A program made the translations under genes and the position numbers. A DNA stretch of 64,000 bases from Lachnospiraceae bacterium (lineage in GTDB: Bacteria > Bacillota > Clostridia > Lachnospirales > Lachnospiraceae): NCBI GenBank assembly GCA_028692975.1, contig JAQUWF010000002.1, positions 1-64,000 of the forward strand. The letters are read 5' to 3'. Shown one piece after another: positions 1 through 8,126 of this stretch. How positions within the stretch are numbered: the stretch's first letter is position 1; every line of letters starts with the position of its first letter. The notes under the pieces are model-generated. The model saw only the letters and a program-made list of their open reading frames with translations, was not told where the DNA came from and did not search any database.

Positions 1-2
1 CG

Positions 3-608
3 GGGATGTTCATTCCTATTTTTGAAAAGAATGGTTTTATTATGGAATTGGATCGCTATATGTGGGAGCATGTCTGTATGTTGTTGCACCGCTGGATCGA
101 GGAAGGAAGAGATCCGGCACCTATTTCTGTGAATATGTCCCGTGTCAGCATGTATAGCCACAGGACGGTATCTTTCCTGACAGAACTGGTCAGAAAGTAT
201 GAGGTGCCGTCGCAGCTTCTGCATCTGGAACTTACCGAATCTGCCTATATGGAAGATCCGGGGGCTATGAAGCGACGTCTCACCCAGTTGAAGGAGCAGG
301 GCTTTATGATTATGATGGATGATTTCGGAAGTGCGTATTCATCGTTGAATACCCTGCGGGAATTGCCCTTTGACTATCTCAAGGTGGACCGGGAATTTCT
401 TGGCAGTGTGGGTCAGGACACGCGCAGCCGTATCGTGCTCGCATCTGTTGTGCAGATGGCATCCCTGCTGGACATGACCGTTATCGTAGAAGGCGTGGAG
501 ACGGAGGAACAGCGGGATTATGTGGCCAGTATCGGGTGTGATTTCATTCAGGGATATTATTATGCAAAGCCCATGCCGGTAGAAATGTATGAGACATACA
601 TATTATAA
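3..608 (+). CDS. EAL-domain cyclic-di-GMP phosphodiesterase, C-terminal part
   Basis: Only the end of the gene is in the window; the frame is open to the left edge, so the N-terminus and the EAL signature itself lie upstream. The visible part carries the other hallmarks of an EAL phosphodiesterase: the VNMS asparagine strand, ELTES glutamate, the DDFGSAYSSL loop, the KVDR lysine, the VEGVETEEQ glutamate and QGYYYAKPMP near the end. These metal- and substrate-binding residues are intact, so the domain is probably active in hydrolysing c-di-GMP to pGpG (family knowledge). What sensory domain precedes it cannot be seen. A GGDEF protein lies 3.7 kb downstream. A hairpin terminator follows the stop. 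Confidence 0.9.
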   Translation, partial: GMFIPIFEKNGFIMELDRYMWEHVCMLLHRWIEEGRDPAPISVNMSRVSMYSHRTVSFLTELVRKYEVPSQLLHLELTESAYMEDPGAMKRRLTQLKEQGFMIMMDDFGSAYSSLNTLRELPFDYLKVDREFLGSVGQDTRSRIVLASVVQMASLLDMTVIVEGVETEEQRDYVASIGCDFIQGYYYAKPMPVEMYETYIL

Positions 609-636
609 AGGGCAAAGGCCTTTTGTTGGGAAATAC

Positions 637-668
637 AAAAAAAGGATGACGAAAGTTGTCCTTTTTTG
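637..668 (+). terminator. Rho-independent terminator after the EAL gene
   Basis: An A-rich 14-base left arm ending GGATGAC (637-650) pairs with GTTGTCCTTTTTT (655-667) around a GAAA tetraloop, with two G-U pairs; the right arm supplies the T-run. It separates the EAL gene from the sigma factor gene. Confidence 0.75.
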
Positions 669-833
669 AAATTTTCAGGGAGATTTTTGTGGCATATTGG
701 AAACAAGTGTGATAAAATATTTTTAGGAAACGTTCGGTCCCACATTTATGGAGGGATTTTTTTTTGCCTTTTGTAACGGGGACGGCGGAACGTTTATGAG
801 GAAAATAGTGGGAGAAAGATAGGTTAAATATAC

Positions 834-2195
834 ATGTCAGCAGAAAAGGTTTTTATGGGCAAAATGCAGGAACTAGTCGAAAAAGGTAAGAAAAATGGGA
901 ACGTTTTATACGAGGAGGATATCATGGAAAACTTTCCCGGTGCTTTGTTTTCGGAGGCACAGATTGTTCAGATATATGCTTACATTAAGGGTTTCAAGAT
1001 TGAGATTCTGGCGGGGGCAAAAAAGGAGAAGGTGCTGACGAAGCCTTCCAGATGCGAAGAGAAAATCGCGGAAGAGGATACAGAGGAAGATATGGAAGAG
1101 GACATGGAGGAGCCGCAGGAACCAACGGAAGATTTCGACGTGCCGGAGGATGATATCCTGCTGGATAAGGACATTTCCCTGACCAGTCTTCTGGATACAG
1201 GTGTTTCCGGTGATCTTTATGCGGATACAAGACTTGCCGGAATGGATAAGAGCCGGGAAGACTATCTGGATGAAGGTGGATTCCATGGAAAGACGGACTC
1301 GGAGGAAGGGTTTTCCTATAAAGAGCCGGAAGAGGAAGAAGTGGATCAGGCCGACCTGCTGGATGGAGTTGGTGCATCCGATCCGGTGCGGCTGTATCTG
1401 AGAGAAATCGGCATGTATCCGCTGCTTACCAAAGAAAAAGAAATGGAACTGGCACAGAGGAAAAATGAGGGCGATAAGGCAGCCTTTGACGAATTGATTA
1501 ACTGCAATCTGAGGCTGGTGGTCAGCATCGCGAAAAAGTATACAGGCAGAGGCCTGACCTTTTTGGATCTGATTCAGGAGGGGAATCTTGGGCTGATCAA
1601 AGGAATCGAGAAATACGATGTTACTAAGGGGTTCAAGGTAAGTACCTACGTGACCTGGTGGATCAAGCAGTCCATCACCAGATCCCTGGCGGACAAGTCG
1701 CGGATCATTCGCGTGCCGGTACATATGGTGGAAGAAATCAACAAAGTGGTTCGCGCCCAGAAGAGCCTGACTCTGGAACTTGGCTATGAGCCGAACCATA
1801 AGGAACTGGCAGAACATTTGCAGATCAGTGAGGATCGCTTGCTGGAGATCATTCAGTATGCGTCAGATTCTTCTTCGCTGGATACCCCCATCGGTGATGA
1901 GGATGATTCCACGCTGGCGAATTTTATTGCTGATGATAAGATGCTCTCCCCTGAGGCTTCAGCGGAACAGGTGCATTTGCGGGAAAACATTGACCAGATG
2001 CTTAATGGACTGAGTCAAAGAGAGAAGGACGTGCTGGAGAAACGGTTCGGTCTGGTGACCGGTGAACCGAAAACTCTGGAGGAAATCGGCGCTGAATTAA
2101 ATGTAACCAGAGAAAGAATTCGCCAGATTGAAGCGAAAGCGCTGGGGAAATTAAGAAATTCCAGAATGCGGCATTTGATTAAGGACTTTTTGTGA
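834..2195 (+). CDS. RpoD-like sigma-70 factor with acidic linker
   Basis: A 453-residue sigma-70 factor that should direct RNA polymerase to promoters. After an N-terminal region-1.1-like stretch there is a very acidic linker (about residues 77-180, runs of E and D), then region 1.2 (DPVRLYLREIGMYPLL), region 2 with the core-binding and -10 elements (DLIQEGNLGLIKGIEKYD, STYVTWWIKQSITRSLAD), region 3 (RIIRVPVHMVEEINK) and region 4.2 helix-turn-helix (LEEIGAELNVTRERIRQIE). All regions of a primary sigma are present. It is longer than the usual 370-residue clostridial RpoD and is not next to dnaG, where the housekeeping gene normally sits. It could therefore be a second, group-2-like factor. The stop overlaps the region leading into the hydrolase gene. 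Confidence 0.88.
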   Translation: MSAEKVFMGKMQELVEKGKKNGNVLYEEDIMENFPGALFSEAQIVQIYAYIKGFKIEILAGAKKEKVLTKPSRCEEKIAEEDTEEDMEEDMEEPQEPTEDFDVPEDDILLDKDISLTSLLDTGVSGDLYADTRLAGMDKSREDYLDEGGFHGKTDSEEGFSYKEPEEEEVDQADLLDGVGASDPVRLYLREIGMYPLLTKEKEMELAQRKNEGDKAAFDELINCNLRLVVSIAKKYTGRGLTFLDLIQEGNLGLIKGIEKYDVTKGFKVSTYVTWWIKQSITRSLADKSRIIRVPVHMVEEINKVVRAQKSLTLELGYEPNHKELAEHLQISEDRLLEIIQYASDSSSLDTPIGDEDDSTLANFIADDKMLSPEASAEQVHLRENIDQMLNGLSQREKDVLEKRFGLVTGEPKTLEEIGAELNVTRERIRQIEAKALGKLRNSRMRHLIKDFL

Positions 2196-2215
2196 TAAAA
2201 GACAAGGAGGAAAAT

Positions 2216-3181
2216 ATGGATAATTTTGAATTCTTATCCCACGATGGGGTGTCTGTGATTCATGGAGTCATATGGAAACCGGAGGAGGCGAATTATCCGG
2301 TGCCCAAGGGGATTATCCAGTTATCCCACGGGATGGTGGAGTACATAGAGCGTTACAGCGGTATGGCACAGTACTTGAATGAACAGGGATATGTCGTGTT
2401 TGGAAATGATCATGTAGGGCACGGGCAGTCGGTGAATACCGGTGAGGACTGGGGATACTTCGGGGATAAGGATGGCGGACGGCTGCTGGTGGAAGATCTG
2501 CATACGGTGACAGAAAAGGCGAAAGACCTGTATCCGGGGCTTCCGCTTATTCTCATCGGGCACAGCATGGGTTCCTTTATGGTCAGACGTTATATCATGG
2601 AATACGGCACGGAGGCGGACGCCGCCATTATCATGGGCACGGGGAATCAGCCGTTTCCGCTGCTGCTGGCAGGGAAAACACTGGTGAGCCTGATCGGATT
2701 GTTCAGGGGCGATCGGTATAGGAGCACATTTGCATCCAATGTCATGTTCGGAACATACAACAAAAAGATTCCGGATGCAGTTTCTCCACATGCGTGGATT
2801 TCCTCTGACGTGGAGGAGGTTGAGACTTATGATGCCAATCCGGCCTGTACCTTCCTGTTTACCATAAACGGCATGAAGATGCTTATGAATACGATTTGGT
2901 ATATCAAGAAAAAGAAGAATATAGACAATATTCCCAAAGACCTGCCGATCCTGCTGCTGTCCGGCAAAGAAGATCCGGTGGGCAGTTATGGCAAAGATGT
3001 CCTGCGGGTGCGTGATATCTTCCGGGCTGCCCACATAAAAAATGTGCATTGCAAGCTGTACAAGGGCTGCCGCCATGAACTGCAGAATGAATGCAGGAAA
3101 GAGGAAGTCTTTTCGGATATTGTGCGGTGGATAGAAGCACAAAAGAATGGTATACTTATAAAAACGGAAAGAGAGGGATAA
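2216..3181 (+). CDS. Alpha/beta hydrolase, serine aminopeptidase/monoacylglycerol lipase type
   Basis: A 321-residue alpha/beta-fold hydrolase of the S33/monoacylglycerol-lipase group. The start at 2216 is chosen for its AAGGAGG site seven bases upstream; a GTG at 2192 has none. The oxyanion strand is QLSHGMVEY (about residue 40), the nucleophile elbow GHSMGS (about 115), the acid is in SGKEDPVG and the histidine in GCRHELQNE near the end, so the Ser-Asp-His triad looks complete. No signal peptide is seen, so it is probably cytoplasmic. It starts 20 bases after the sigma factor and is probably cotranscribed with it and the next gene. The natural ester or peptide substrate cannot be told. Confidence 0.87.
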   Translation: MDNFEFLSHDGVSVIHGVIWKPEEANYPVPKGIIQLSHGMVEYIERYSGMAQYLNEQGYVVFGNDHVGHGQSVNTGEDWGYFGDKDGGRLLVEDLHTVTEKAKDLYPGLPLILIGHSMGSFMVRRYIMEYGTEADAAIIMGTGNQPFPLLLAGKTLVSLIGLFRGDRYRSTFASNVMFGTYNKKIPDAVSPHAWISSDVEEVETYDANPACTFLFTINGMKMLMNTIWYIKKKKNIDNIPKDLPILLLSGKEDPVGSYGKDVLRVRDIFRAAHIKNVHCKLYKGCRHELQNECRKEEVFSDIVRWIEAQKNGILIKTEREG

Positions 3182-3183
3182 TT

Positions 3184-3459
3184 ATGGAATTTATTCATTA
3201 TGCGAATCAGATCGTGCTATATAATGAACGTGAAAAAATCCTTGCCGAAGTCAGTTTTCCGGCACTGGAGGGCGATACAGTGGAAGTGGACCATACCTTC
3301 GTGGACGATTCCTTAAGAGGCCAGGGCGTCGCCGGGAAACTCATGCAGGAAGTGGTGGCTGATCTGCGCAAGACCAACCGCAAGGCGCGCCTCACCTGCT
3401 CCTACGCTGTCACATGGTTTGAGAAACATCCAGAATGTGGAGATGTGCTGGCGGGGTAG
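3184..3459 (+). CDS. Small GNAT-fold N-acetyltransferase (NATD1/COG2388-like)
   Basis: A 91-residue single-domain protein. The acetyl-CoA loop motif RGQGVAGKLM (about residues 45-54) follows the FVDDSL strand, and the end has the typical YAVTWFEKHPE. This matches the short GNAT family that includes human NATD1 and bacterial YjdJ-type proteins, whose substrates are mostly unknown. The ATG at 3184 lies two bases after the hydrolase stop with an AGAGGG site, so the two genes form a tight pair. A terminator follows. Confidence 0.8.
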   Translation: MEFIHYANQIVLYNEREKILAEVSFPALEGDTVEVDHTFVDDSLRGQGVAGKLMQEVVADLRKTNRKARLTCSYAVTWFEKHPECGDVLAG

Positions 3460-3496
3460 ACAGCATTGGAGTTTGAAAGGATATATGAAATAGTTT

Positions 3497-3529
3497 GAGG
3501 GCTTTGCACACGATGCAGGGCCCTCTTTT
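3497..3529 (+). terminator. Terminator closing the sigma-hydrolase-GNAT operon
   Basis: GAGGGC (3497-3502) pairs with GCCCTC (3520-3525); TGCA arms pair inside, and TTTTG follows. Confidence 0.7.
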
Positions 3530-3692
3530 GTGGTGACAACACGAATCGAGTAGGGAACCTGCTTGATTTAAGCATGATTTTCAAAGAATGTCTTTTACAC
3601 CGGGGCGGATTCGGGTTATAATAGAAACATTAAGATGACATAAAATGATATCATAACAGGGTGAAATGGATAGTTATAAGGAGGCATTTACT

Positions 3693-4232
3693 GTGGGAAA
3701 TATATTTACTGAAAATTCGCATAATCAATTTTCCTGGGAAAAACTGGGGAATGTTAAGTTGGGACGTGAAAATCTGGGGGAGAGTATGCCGGTGGTGGTG
3801 TATCGCCTCTTAGAGTATTCCATGAATGATATACTGACGAAAGAATATGGCGTGGAGAAGAAGAATGAATTGTTTCGCAAGGCAGGACATCTGGCGGGGG
3901 TTGAAATGGCAAAGAATGTGCTGGACCTGTCTCTTGACATGGATGAGTTTGCTGCCCATCTGCAGAAAAAACTTATTGATCTGCAGATTGGTATCTTGCG
4001 TATAGAAAAATATGATACAAAAACAGGCGAATTTGTTCTGACCATTGCAGAGGATCTGGACTGCAGCGGTCTGCCGCCGACCAATGAGGTGGTCTGCATT
4101 TATGATGAAGGATTTCTGCAGGGGATTATGGAGGCGTATACCGGGAAGCCGTACAAAGTGCGGGAAGTGGACTGTTGGGCTTCCGGCGACAGGGTCTGTC
4201 GTTTTCGGGGTGAGGTCATGGCGGGAGAATGA
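3693..4232 (+). CDS. V4R-domain protein
   Basis: The protein ends in a V4R (4-vinyl reductase) domain: a helical first half, then ICIYDEGFLQGIMEAYTG and the signature VDCWASGDRVCRF with its two cysteines. V4R domains act as small-molecule or metal-binding sensors in several systems (family knowledge); the ligand here is unknown. Start choice: the GTG at 3693 has a perfect AAGGAGG eight bases upstream, whereas the in-frame ATG at 3666 has only a weak site; use of 3666 would add nine residues. The next gene, a GGDEF protein, begins 36 bases later, so this is probably its input partner. Confidence 0.8.
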   Translation: MGNIFTENSHNQFSWEKLGNVKLGRENLGESMPVVVYRLLEYSMNDILTKEYGVEKKNELFRKAGHLAGVEMAKNVLDLSLDMDEFAAHLQKKLIDLQIGILRIEKYDTKTGEFVLTIAEDLDCSGLPPTNEVVCIYDEGFLQGIMEAYTGKPYKVREVDCWASGDRVCRFRGEVMAGE

Positions 4233-4268
4233 TTTCGCAACTGATCAGCACCAGATGAGGAATGTGAA

Positions 4269-5561
4269 ATGAGCAAAGATACCAATGATATGCTTTTTGA
4301 ATATATCAAAAATACCATTTATGAAAATCAAATAGAGCCACTGGATATCTCAAAATTACCGGAAGATTATCAGAAACTGGGAGCCGGTATTTCCCAATTC
4401 TGTATCTGGGTTCAGGAGACAAAACAATTTTCCGAGGAGATTGCAAAGGGAAATCTTGAGGTGCAGCCGCCCAACGTGGAAAATGTAATAGCGGCAAATC
4501 TGAAAGCATTGCAGGGGACACTGCGCCATTTGACCTGGCAGGCGGAGCAGATCGCCAAGGGTGATTATAATCAGAAAGTGGAATTCATGGGAATGTTCTC
4601 CGATGCGTTCAACCGCATGACGGAGCAGCTGCACGACCGGACCGAGGCGCTTGCAAATGAGATGCATTACGTTTCCGAGCAGAATGAATCTATGCGGAGA
4701 AATAATGAGATGTTCCAGATTTTCACTCAGAAATCACAGGAATATATCATCATTGTGGATGCCAGGACCGGAGAAAGCCTGTATTGTAATGATATTATGA
4801 AAGAATTGCTGGATTCTATTAAAGGAACGGATGAAGAGCAGTTTCTTGGGAAAAACGGCATGCTTAACCATTGTCCATGCAGTTCAGTGAACACAAAGGC
4901 CCAGTGGGAATACAAGACGGGCAGCGGTTCTTATTATTCTATCCAATCTGTCTACATTTATTGGGATGGCCGTGCGGCTATGGCGCATTCTTTTGCTAAT
5001 GTTACCGTAGACAAGGAGCGGGAAGAGATGATCGAAGCCATGGCGTTTAAAGATTTCCTGACGGGGAATTATAACAGGCGTTTTGGCATGGAACTTCTGG
5101 AAAAGCGACAGGAGGAGCAGAACCTTTTTTCGCTTGGATTTGTGGATATCGATTTCCTGAAATACTGCAATGACGAAGTAGGACATGAGCGGGGCGACCA
5201 GTATATTCGAAATGTTTCGGACGCCTTGATGGCAATTCCTACGGAAAAGACAGTTTGCCGTGTAGGCGGTGATGAGTTTATGGTGATTATGGAAGGCATT
5301 GAGGCTGCCCAGGCAGAAAAATATCTGCGGCAGGCCAGAGCGTCCATCATGAAAAACAACATCGGAGGCAGCCAGAAGATTCCTCAGAGCTTCAGTTATG
5401 GTGTGGTAGACAATACAGATACAGCAGAACTGGATGTGTCCGAAATGCTGAGCAATGCAGACAAGAAAATGTATAAATACAAAATCGCACAAAAAGAAAA
5501 ACTTAAAAAGTTCTTTCATGATAATCTGGATGGTTTTGTAGATGACAGACTGGAGCCGTGA
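4269..5561 (+). CDS. Soluble diguanylate cyclase with HAMP-like and PAS-like regions
   Basis: A 430-residue GGDEF protein expected to make c-di-GMP from two GTP. Residues about 55-120 resemble a HAMP/linker (repeated QIAKGDYNQKV-type segments), about 155-245 a PAS-like sensor (IIVDARTGESLYCND), and about 270-420 the GGDEF domain with FLTGNYNRRFG and an intact VGGDEF active site. No transmembrane segment is seen, so it is cytosolic. The RxxD inhibitory site expected just before GGDEF is absent (TEKTVCRVGGDEF), suggesting no classical product inhibition. It follows the V4R gene closely and is probably cotranscribed with it. Confidence 0.9.
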   Translation: MSKDTNDMLFEYIKNTIYENQIEPLDISKLPEDYQKLGAGISQFCIWVQETKQFSEEIAKGNLEVQPPNVENVIAANLKALQGTLRHLTWQAEQIAKGDYNQKVEFMGMFSDAFNRMTEQLHDRTEALANEMHYVSEQNESMRRNNEMFQIFTQKSQEYIIIVDARTGESLYCNDIMKELLDSIKGTDEEQFLGKNGMLNHCPCSSVNTKAQWEYKTGSGSYYSIQSVYIYWDGRAAMAHSFANVTVDKEREEMIEAMAFKDFLTGNYNRRFGMELLEKRQEEQNLFSLGFVDIDFLKYCNDEVGHERGDQYIRNVSDALMAIPTEKTVCRVGGDEFMVIMEGIEAAQAEKYLRQARASIMKNNIGGSQKIPQSFSYGVVDNTDTAELDVSEMLSNADKKMYKYKIAQKEKLKKFFHDNLDGFVDDRLEP

Positions 5562-5578
5562 AATGCAGGAACATAGTT

Positions 5579-6376
5579 TCAAAAACTATGCGTACATTGT
5601 AAAAATGTTTTCATAATATCATTTTTGTATTGCAGGAATTCATGAGACAGCATAAATTCATTGGTATCATGATTCTTTTTGTCCATAACGATTTCCTGAA
5701 CAATGCCAGTGGGACATGAGCCGAGAATGTAAATACGGTCTGCAAGCAATAAGGCCTCCTCAATGTCATGGGTGACCATAAGGATTGTCTGCGCTAATTC
5801 CTGCTGGATTGATAACACAAGTTTTTGCATTTCGTACCGTAACAAAGGATCCAATGCAGAGAAAGGCTCATCCATTAATAGAATTTGTGGATGGAGAATA
5901 AGCGTCCTGGCCAGCGCTATACGCTGCTGCATTCCTCCGGATAACTGGGCGCCGTAATAGTCCCCATACCCGTCCATTTGTACAAGATGAAGATATTTTT
6001 GAATCAATTCTTCGCGCTGTGCTTTTGGCACTTTATTGCGTTTTAAGCCAAAAGCCAGATTCTCTGCTACAGTGAGCCATGGAAAAAGTACCGGCTTTTG
6101 AAATACCAGTCCACGTTTACTGGAAGGTCCGGAAATTGGCTTTCCTTCCAACAGCAATTTCCCTTCATCTGGGAGTTCAAACCCTGCAATCATATGTATT
6201 AAAGTACTTTTTCCACAACCGCTCGGCCCTAAAAGTACAACAAATTCACCTGCTTTTAAGTATAGATTCAGATTCTCTAATACCTGTTTTCTTTCATATT
6301 TACAAGTGTTTTTTTTCGTTGGAACTGCAAATGTCTTGGAAATCCCATTGAGCTCTAGAAGCATCTTATCGCCCAT
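5579..6376 (-). CDS. ABC transporter ATP-binding protein, NitT/TauT-ThiZ type
   Basis: ATPase subunit of a nitrate/taurine/thiamine-precursor class importer. It has Walker A GPSGCGKST, signature LSGGMQQRIALARTL, Walker B ILLMDEPFSALDP and the H-loop MVTHDIEEA. The start at 6376 is preferred because AAAAGGGG lies just upstream; an in-frame ATG at 6397 would add seven residues. The start overlaps the end of the permease gene, indicating translational coupling. It is the last gene of a four-gene minus-strand operon (radical SAM, binding protein, permease, ATPase). Confidence 0.9.
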   Translation of the reverse strand: MGDKMLLELNGISKTFAVPTKKNTCKYERKQVLENLNLYLKAGEFVVLLGPSGCGKSTLIHMIAGFELPDEGKLLLEGKPISGPSSKRGLVFQKPVLFPWLTVAENLAFGLKRNKVPKAQREELIQKYLHLVQMDGYGDYYGAQLSGGMQQRIALARTLILHPQILLMDEPFSALDPLLRYEMQKLVLSIQQELAQTILMVTHDIEEALLLADRIYILGSCPTGIVQEIVMDKKNHDTNEFMLSHEFLQYKNDIMKTFLQCTHSF

Positions 6377-7163
6377 CGTTCTTTGACCCCTTTTCATAAA
6401 ATAACCTATATAGGTGTAACAGTATACAGTCTGCCAATTTCCCCATCACCGCTATGACGATCATTCCTGTCATAACTAACTCTACGTTTCCAAGCATTCT
6501 GCCGTTCATCATAACTGCCCCAATGCCTTGTGATACACCTGTCATTTCACCAAGGACAAGATATGCCCATGCCACGCCCAGTCCCAACCTCAGCCCGACA
6601 AATATTTGCGGAAATGCTGCTGGAAAAATGACGGTAGCGAATAGGGATATGCCTTTAGCACCCAACATCTGTCCACTGCGAATATACTCCGTTGGTACAT
6701 TGGAAATGCCCTCCTGCGTATTCAGATATATGGGGAAAAAAGCTGCTAAAGTAATTAAAAATAATGTGTTCTTTTCCCCCACCCCAAACCAGACTATTGA
6801 AATTGGTAGAAATCCAATTCCGGGAATGGCACGAACTGCCTGAAGCATAGGGTCTAATAGTTTACGACAACAGTTACTTCTGCCCGTCAGGAAACCCATA
6901 AGCATACCAAGGATCCCTGCAAGCAGAAATCCCTGTAACACCCGGGCTGTACTTTTTGACAGATGCATCCACAACTGTCCGGCATATGTGGTAAGTCCAT
7001 AGCTCCCGGTGGCAAAGTCGACCAGCATTCTCCCCAGCTGTCTGGGTGAAGGCAGCGCATATCCGCTATATCCTTTTCTTTCGGTACATATAATCCAAAT
7101 AATGCACATCACAACAGGGAGCAGCCATCCCATCCAATCCCATCTTTTGCTTCTATTTTTCAT
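6366..7163 (-). CDS. ABC transporter permease, NitT/TauT-ThiX type
   Basis: A 265-residue inner-membrane permease with about six hydrophobic segments. The cytoplasmic EAA-like loop (GAKGISLFATVIFPAAFPQI) that docks with the ATPase is clear, as is the downstream GLRLGLGVAWAYLVLGEM segment typical of the family. Its start overlaps the binding-protein stop by 11 bases and its end overlaps the ATPase start, so all three are made together. One permease gene means it works as a homodimer. Confidence 0.88.
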   Translation of the reverse strand: MKNRSKRWDWMGWLLPVVMCIIWIICTERKGYSGYALPSPRQLGRMLVDFATGSYGLTTYAGQLWMHLSKSTARVLQGFLLAGILGMLMGFLTGRSNCCRKLLDPMLQAVRAIPGIGFLPISIVWFGVGEKNTLFLITLAAFFPIYLNTQEGISNVPTEYIRSGQMLGAKGISLFATVIFPAAFPQIFVGLRLGLGVAWAYLVLGEMTGVSQGIGAVMMNGRMLGNVELVMTGMIVIAVMGKLADCILLHLYRLFYEKGSKNDGR

Positions 7164-8124
7164 TTGCTTTTGCGTTCTCTAAAAACGTAAGATCAAACAT
7201 TGCTTCTACATCGGGAACTTCGGAAATAATGCCAAGTTCTTTCATTTTATTGGCCAGTGCCTTTGTATTGGCTATAAATGTATCGTCTATATCCCAGCTT
7301 AATTCAATATTATCTTTTGCAATATTCATAACTTCCTTGTCTGAGCCAAAATCATACGAAGCATTTAACCATTTTTCTTCATTGCTGATCAAATCTTTTG
7401 TTGCTGCTATATGGGCATTTACCAGATCTTGTACTTTTTCTGGATTCTCTTTGATGAAGTCCTCGGTCACAATCATGGCAGCATTAATGGTTCCAATGCT
7501 ATCGTTAAAATAAGGGTAGGATAAGATTTTGCCATATCCCTCTAACAGTGCTTGCGATGGGTATGGCTCACCACTTAAAAATGCATCAATACTGCCTTCT
7601 TTTAATGCCTGACCCATGTCAAAGAAGTCGATTTGAATTAATTCCACATCATTTTGTGGGTCTAAACCAGCACGATTTAGTGTTTCCAAGAGCAGCGCAT
7701 GGTGCATGGTTCCCGGTACATAGGCGATTTTCTTACCCTTTAAATCTGCTGTGGATTCAATCCCAGAGTCTGTTCCAACTACTAATGCAGAACATTTATT
7801 ACACAGGCTCGTTACTATTTTGATTGGTTCACCTTTTTCTGCTGCTGCGATTGCAGTAACAAGCGTCGTTCCGGTTATATCCAATTCGCCTGCCAGTAAA
7901 GCTGTTTTTTGATCTCCTGGATTTGTAAATGTAAAGGATTCTATCTCATATTGATCCGTATCTATAAAATCCTTGTAAAAAAAGGGCTGTATTGTCTGGG
8001 CTGTCTGCCAGCTTCCGACACGGACCTTTGCAGATTCCGTCTTTCCGCAACCACTCAATCCAACAACCAACATAGCAGCTGCCAAAAATACAGATGTCAT
8101 TTTTTTAAATAGTATCTTTTTCAT
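7153..8124 (-). CDS. NMT1/THI5-like substrate-binding lipoprotein
   Basis: A 323-residue extracellular binding lipoprotein. The signal peptide ends in a lipobox (GLSGC) at about residue 26. The mature part matches the NMT1/SsuA/ThiY fold: ITGTTLVTAIAAAEKGEPIKIV, YVPGTMHHALLLETLNRAGL and a C-terminal segment AMIVTEDFIKENPEKVQDLV. Members bind pyrimidines, sulfonates or related small ligands; the ligand here is not known. An AAGGAG site lies inside the last codons of the radical SAM gene, so translation is coupled to that enzyme. Confidence 0.88.
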   Translation of the reverse strand: MKKILFKKMTSVFLAAAMLVVGLSGCGKTESAKVRVGSWQTAQTIQPFFYKDFIDTDQYEIESFTFTNPGDQKTALLAGELDITGTTLVTAIAAAEKGEPIKIVTSLCNKCSALVVGTDSGIESTADLKGKKIAYVPGTMHHALLLETLNRAGLDPQNDVELIQIDFFDMGQALKEGSIDAFLSGEPYPSQALLEGYGKILSYPYFNDSIGTINAAMIVTEDFIKENPEKVQDLVNAHIAATKDLISNEEKWLNASYDFGSDKEVMNIAKDNIELSWDIDDTFIANTKALANKMKELGIISEVPDVEAMFDLTFLENAKANEK

Positions 8125-8126
8125 TT

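Noticed and set aside
906..1817. A 303-codon frame on the minus strand
   Set aside because: It lies wholly inside the sigma factor gene, has no ribosome site and encodes low-complexity, cysteine/histidine-rich sequence typical of an antisense shadow.
5572..5590. CATAGTTT/AAACTATG hairpin between converging genes
   Set aside because: Small stem without a T-run that overlaps the stop of the ATPase gene; not enough to call a terminator.
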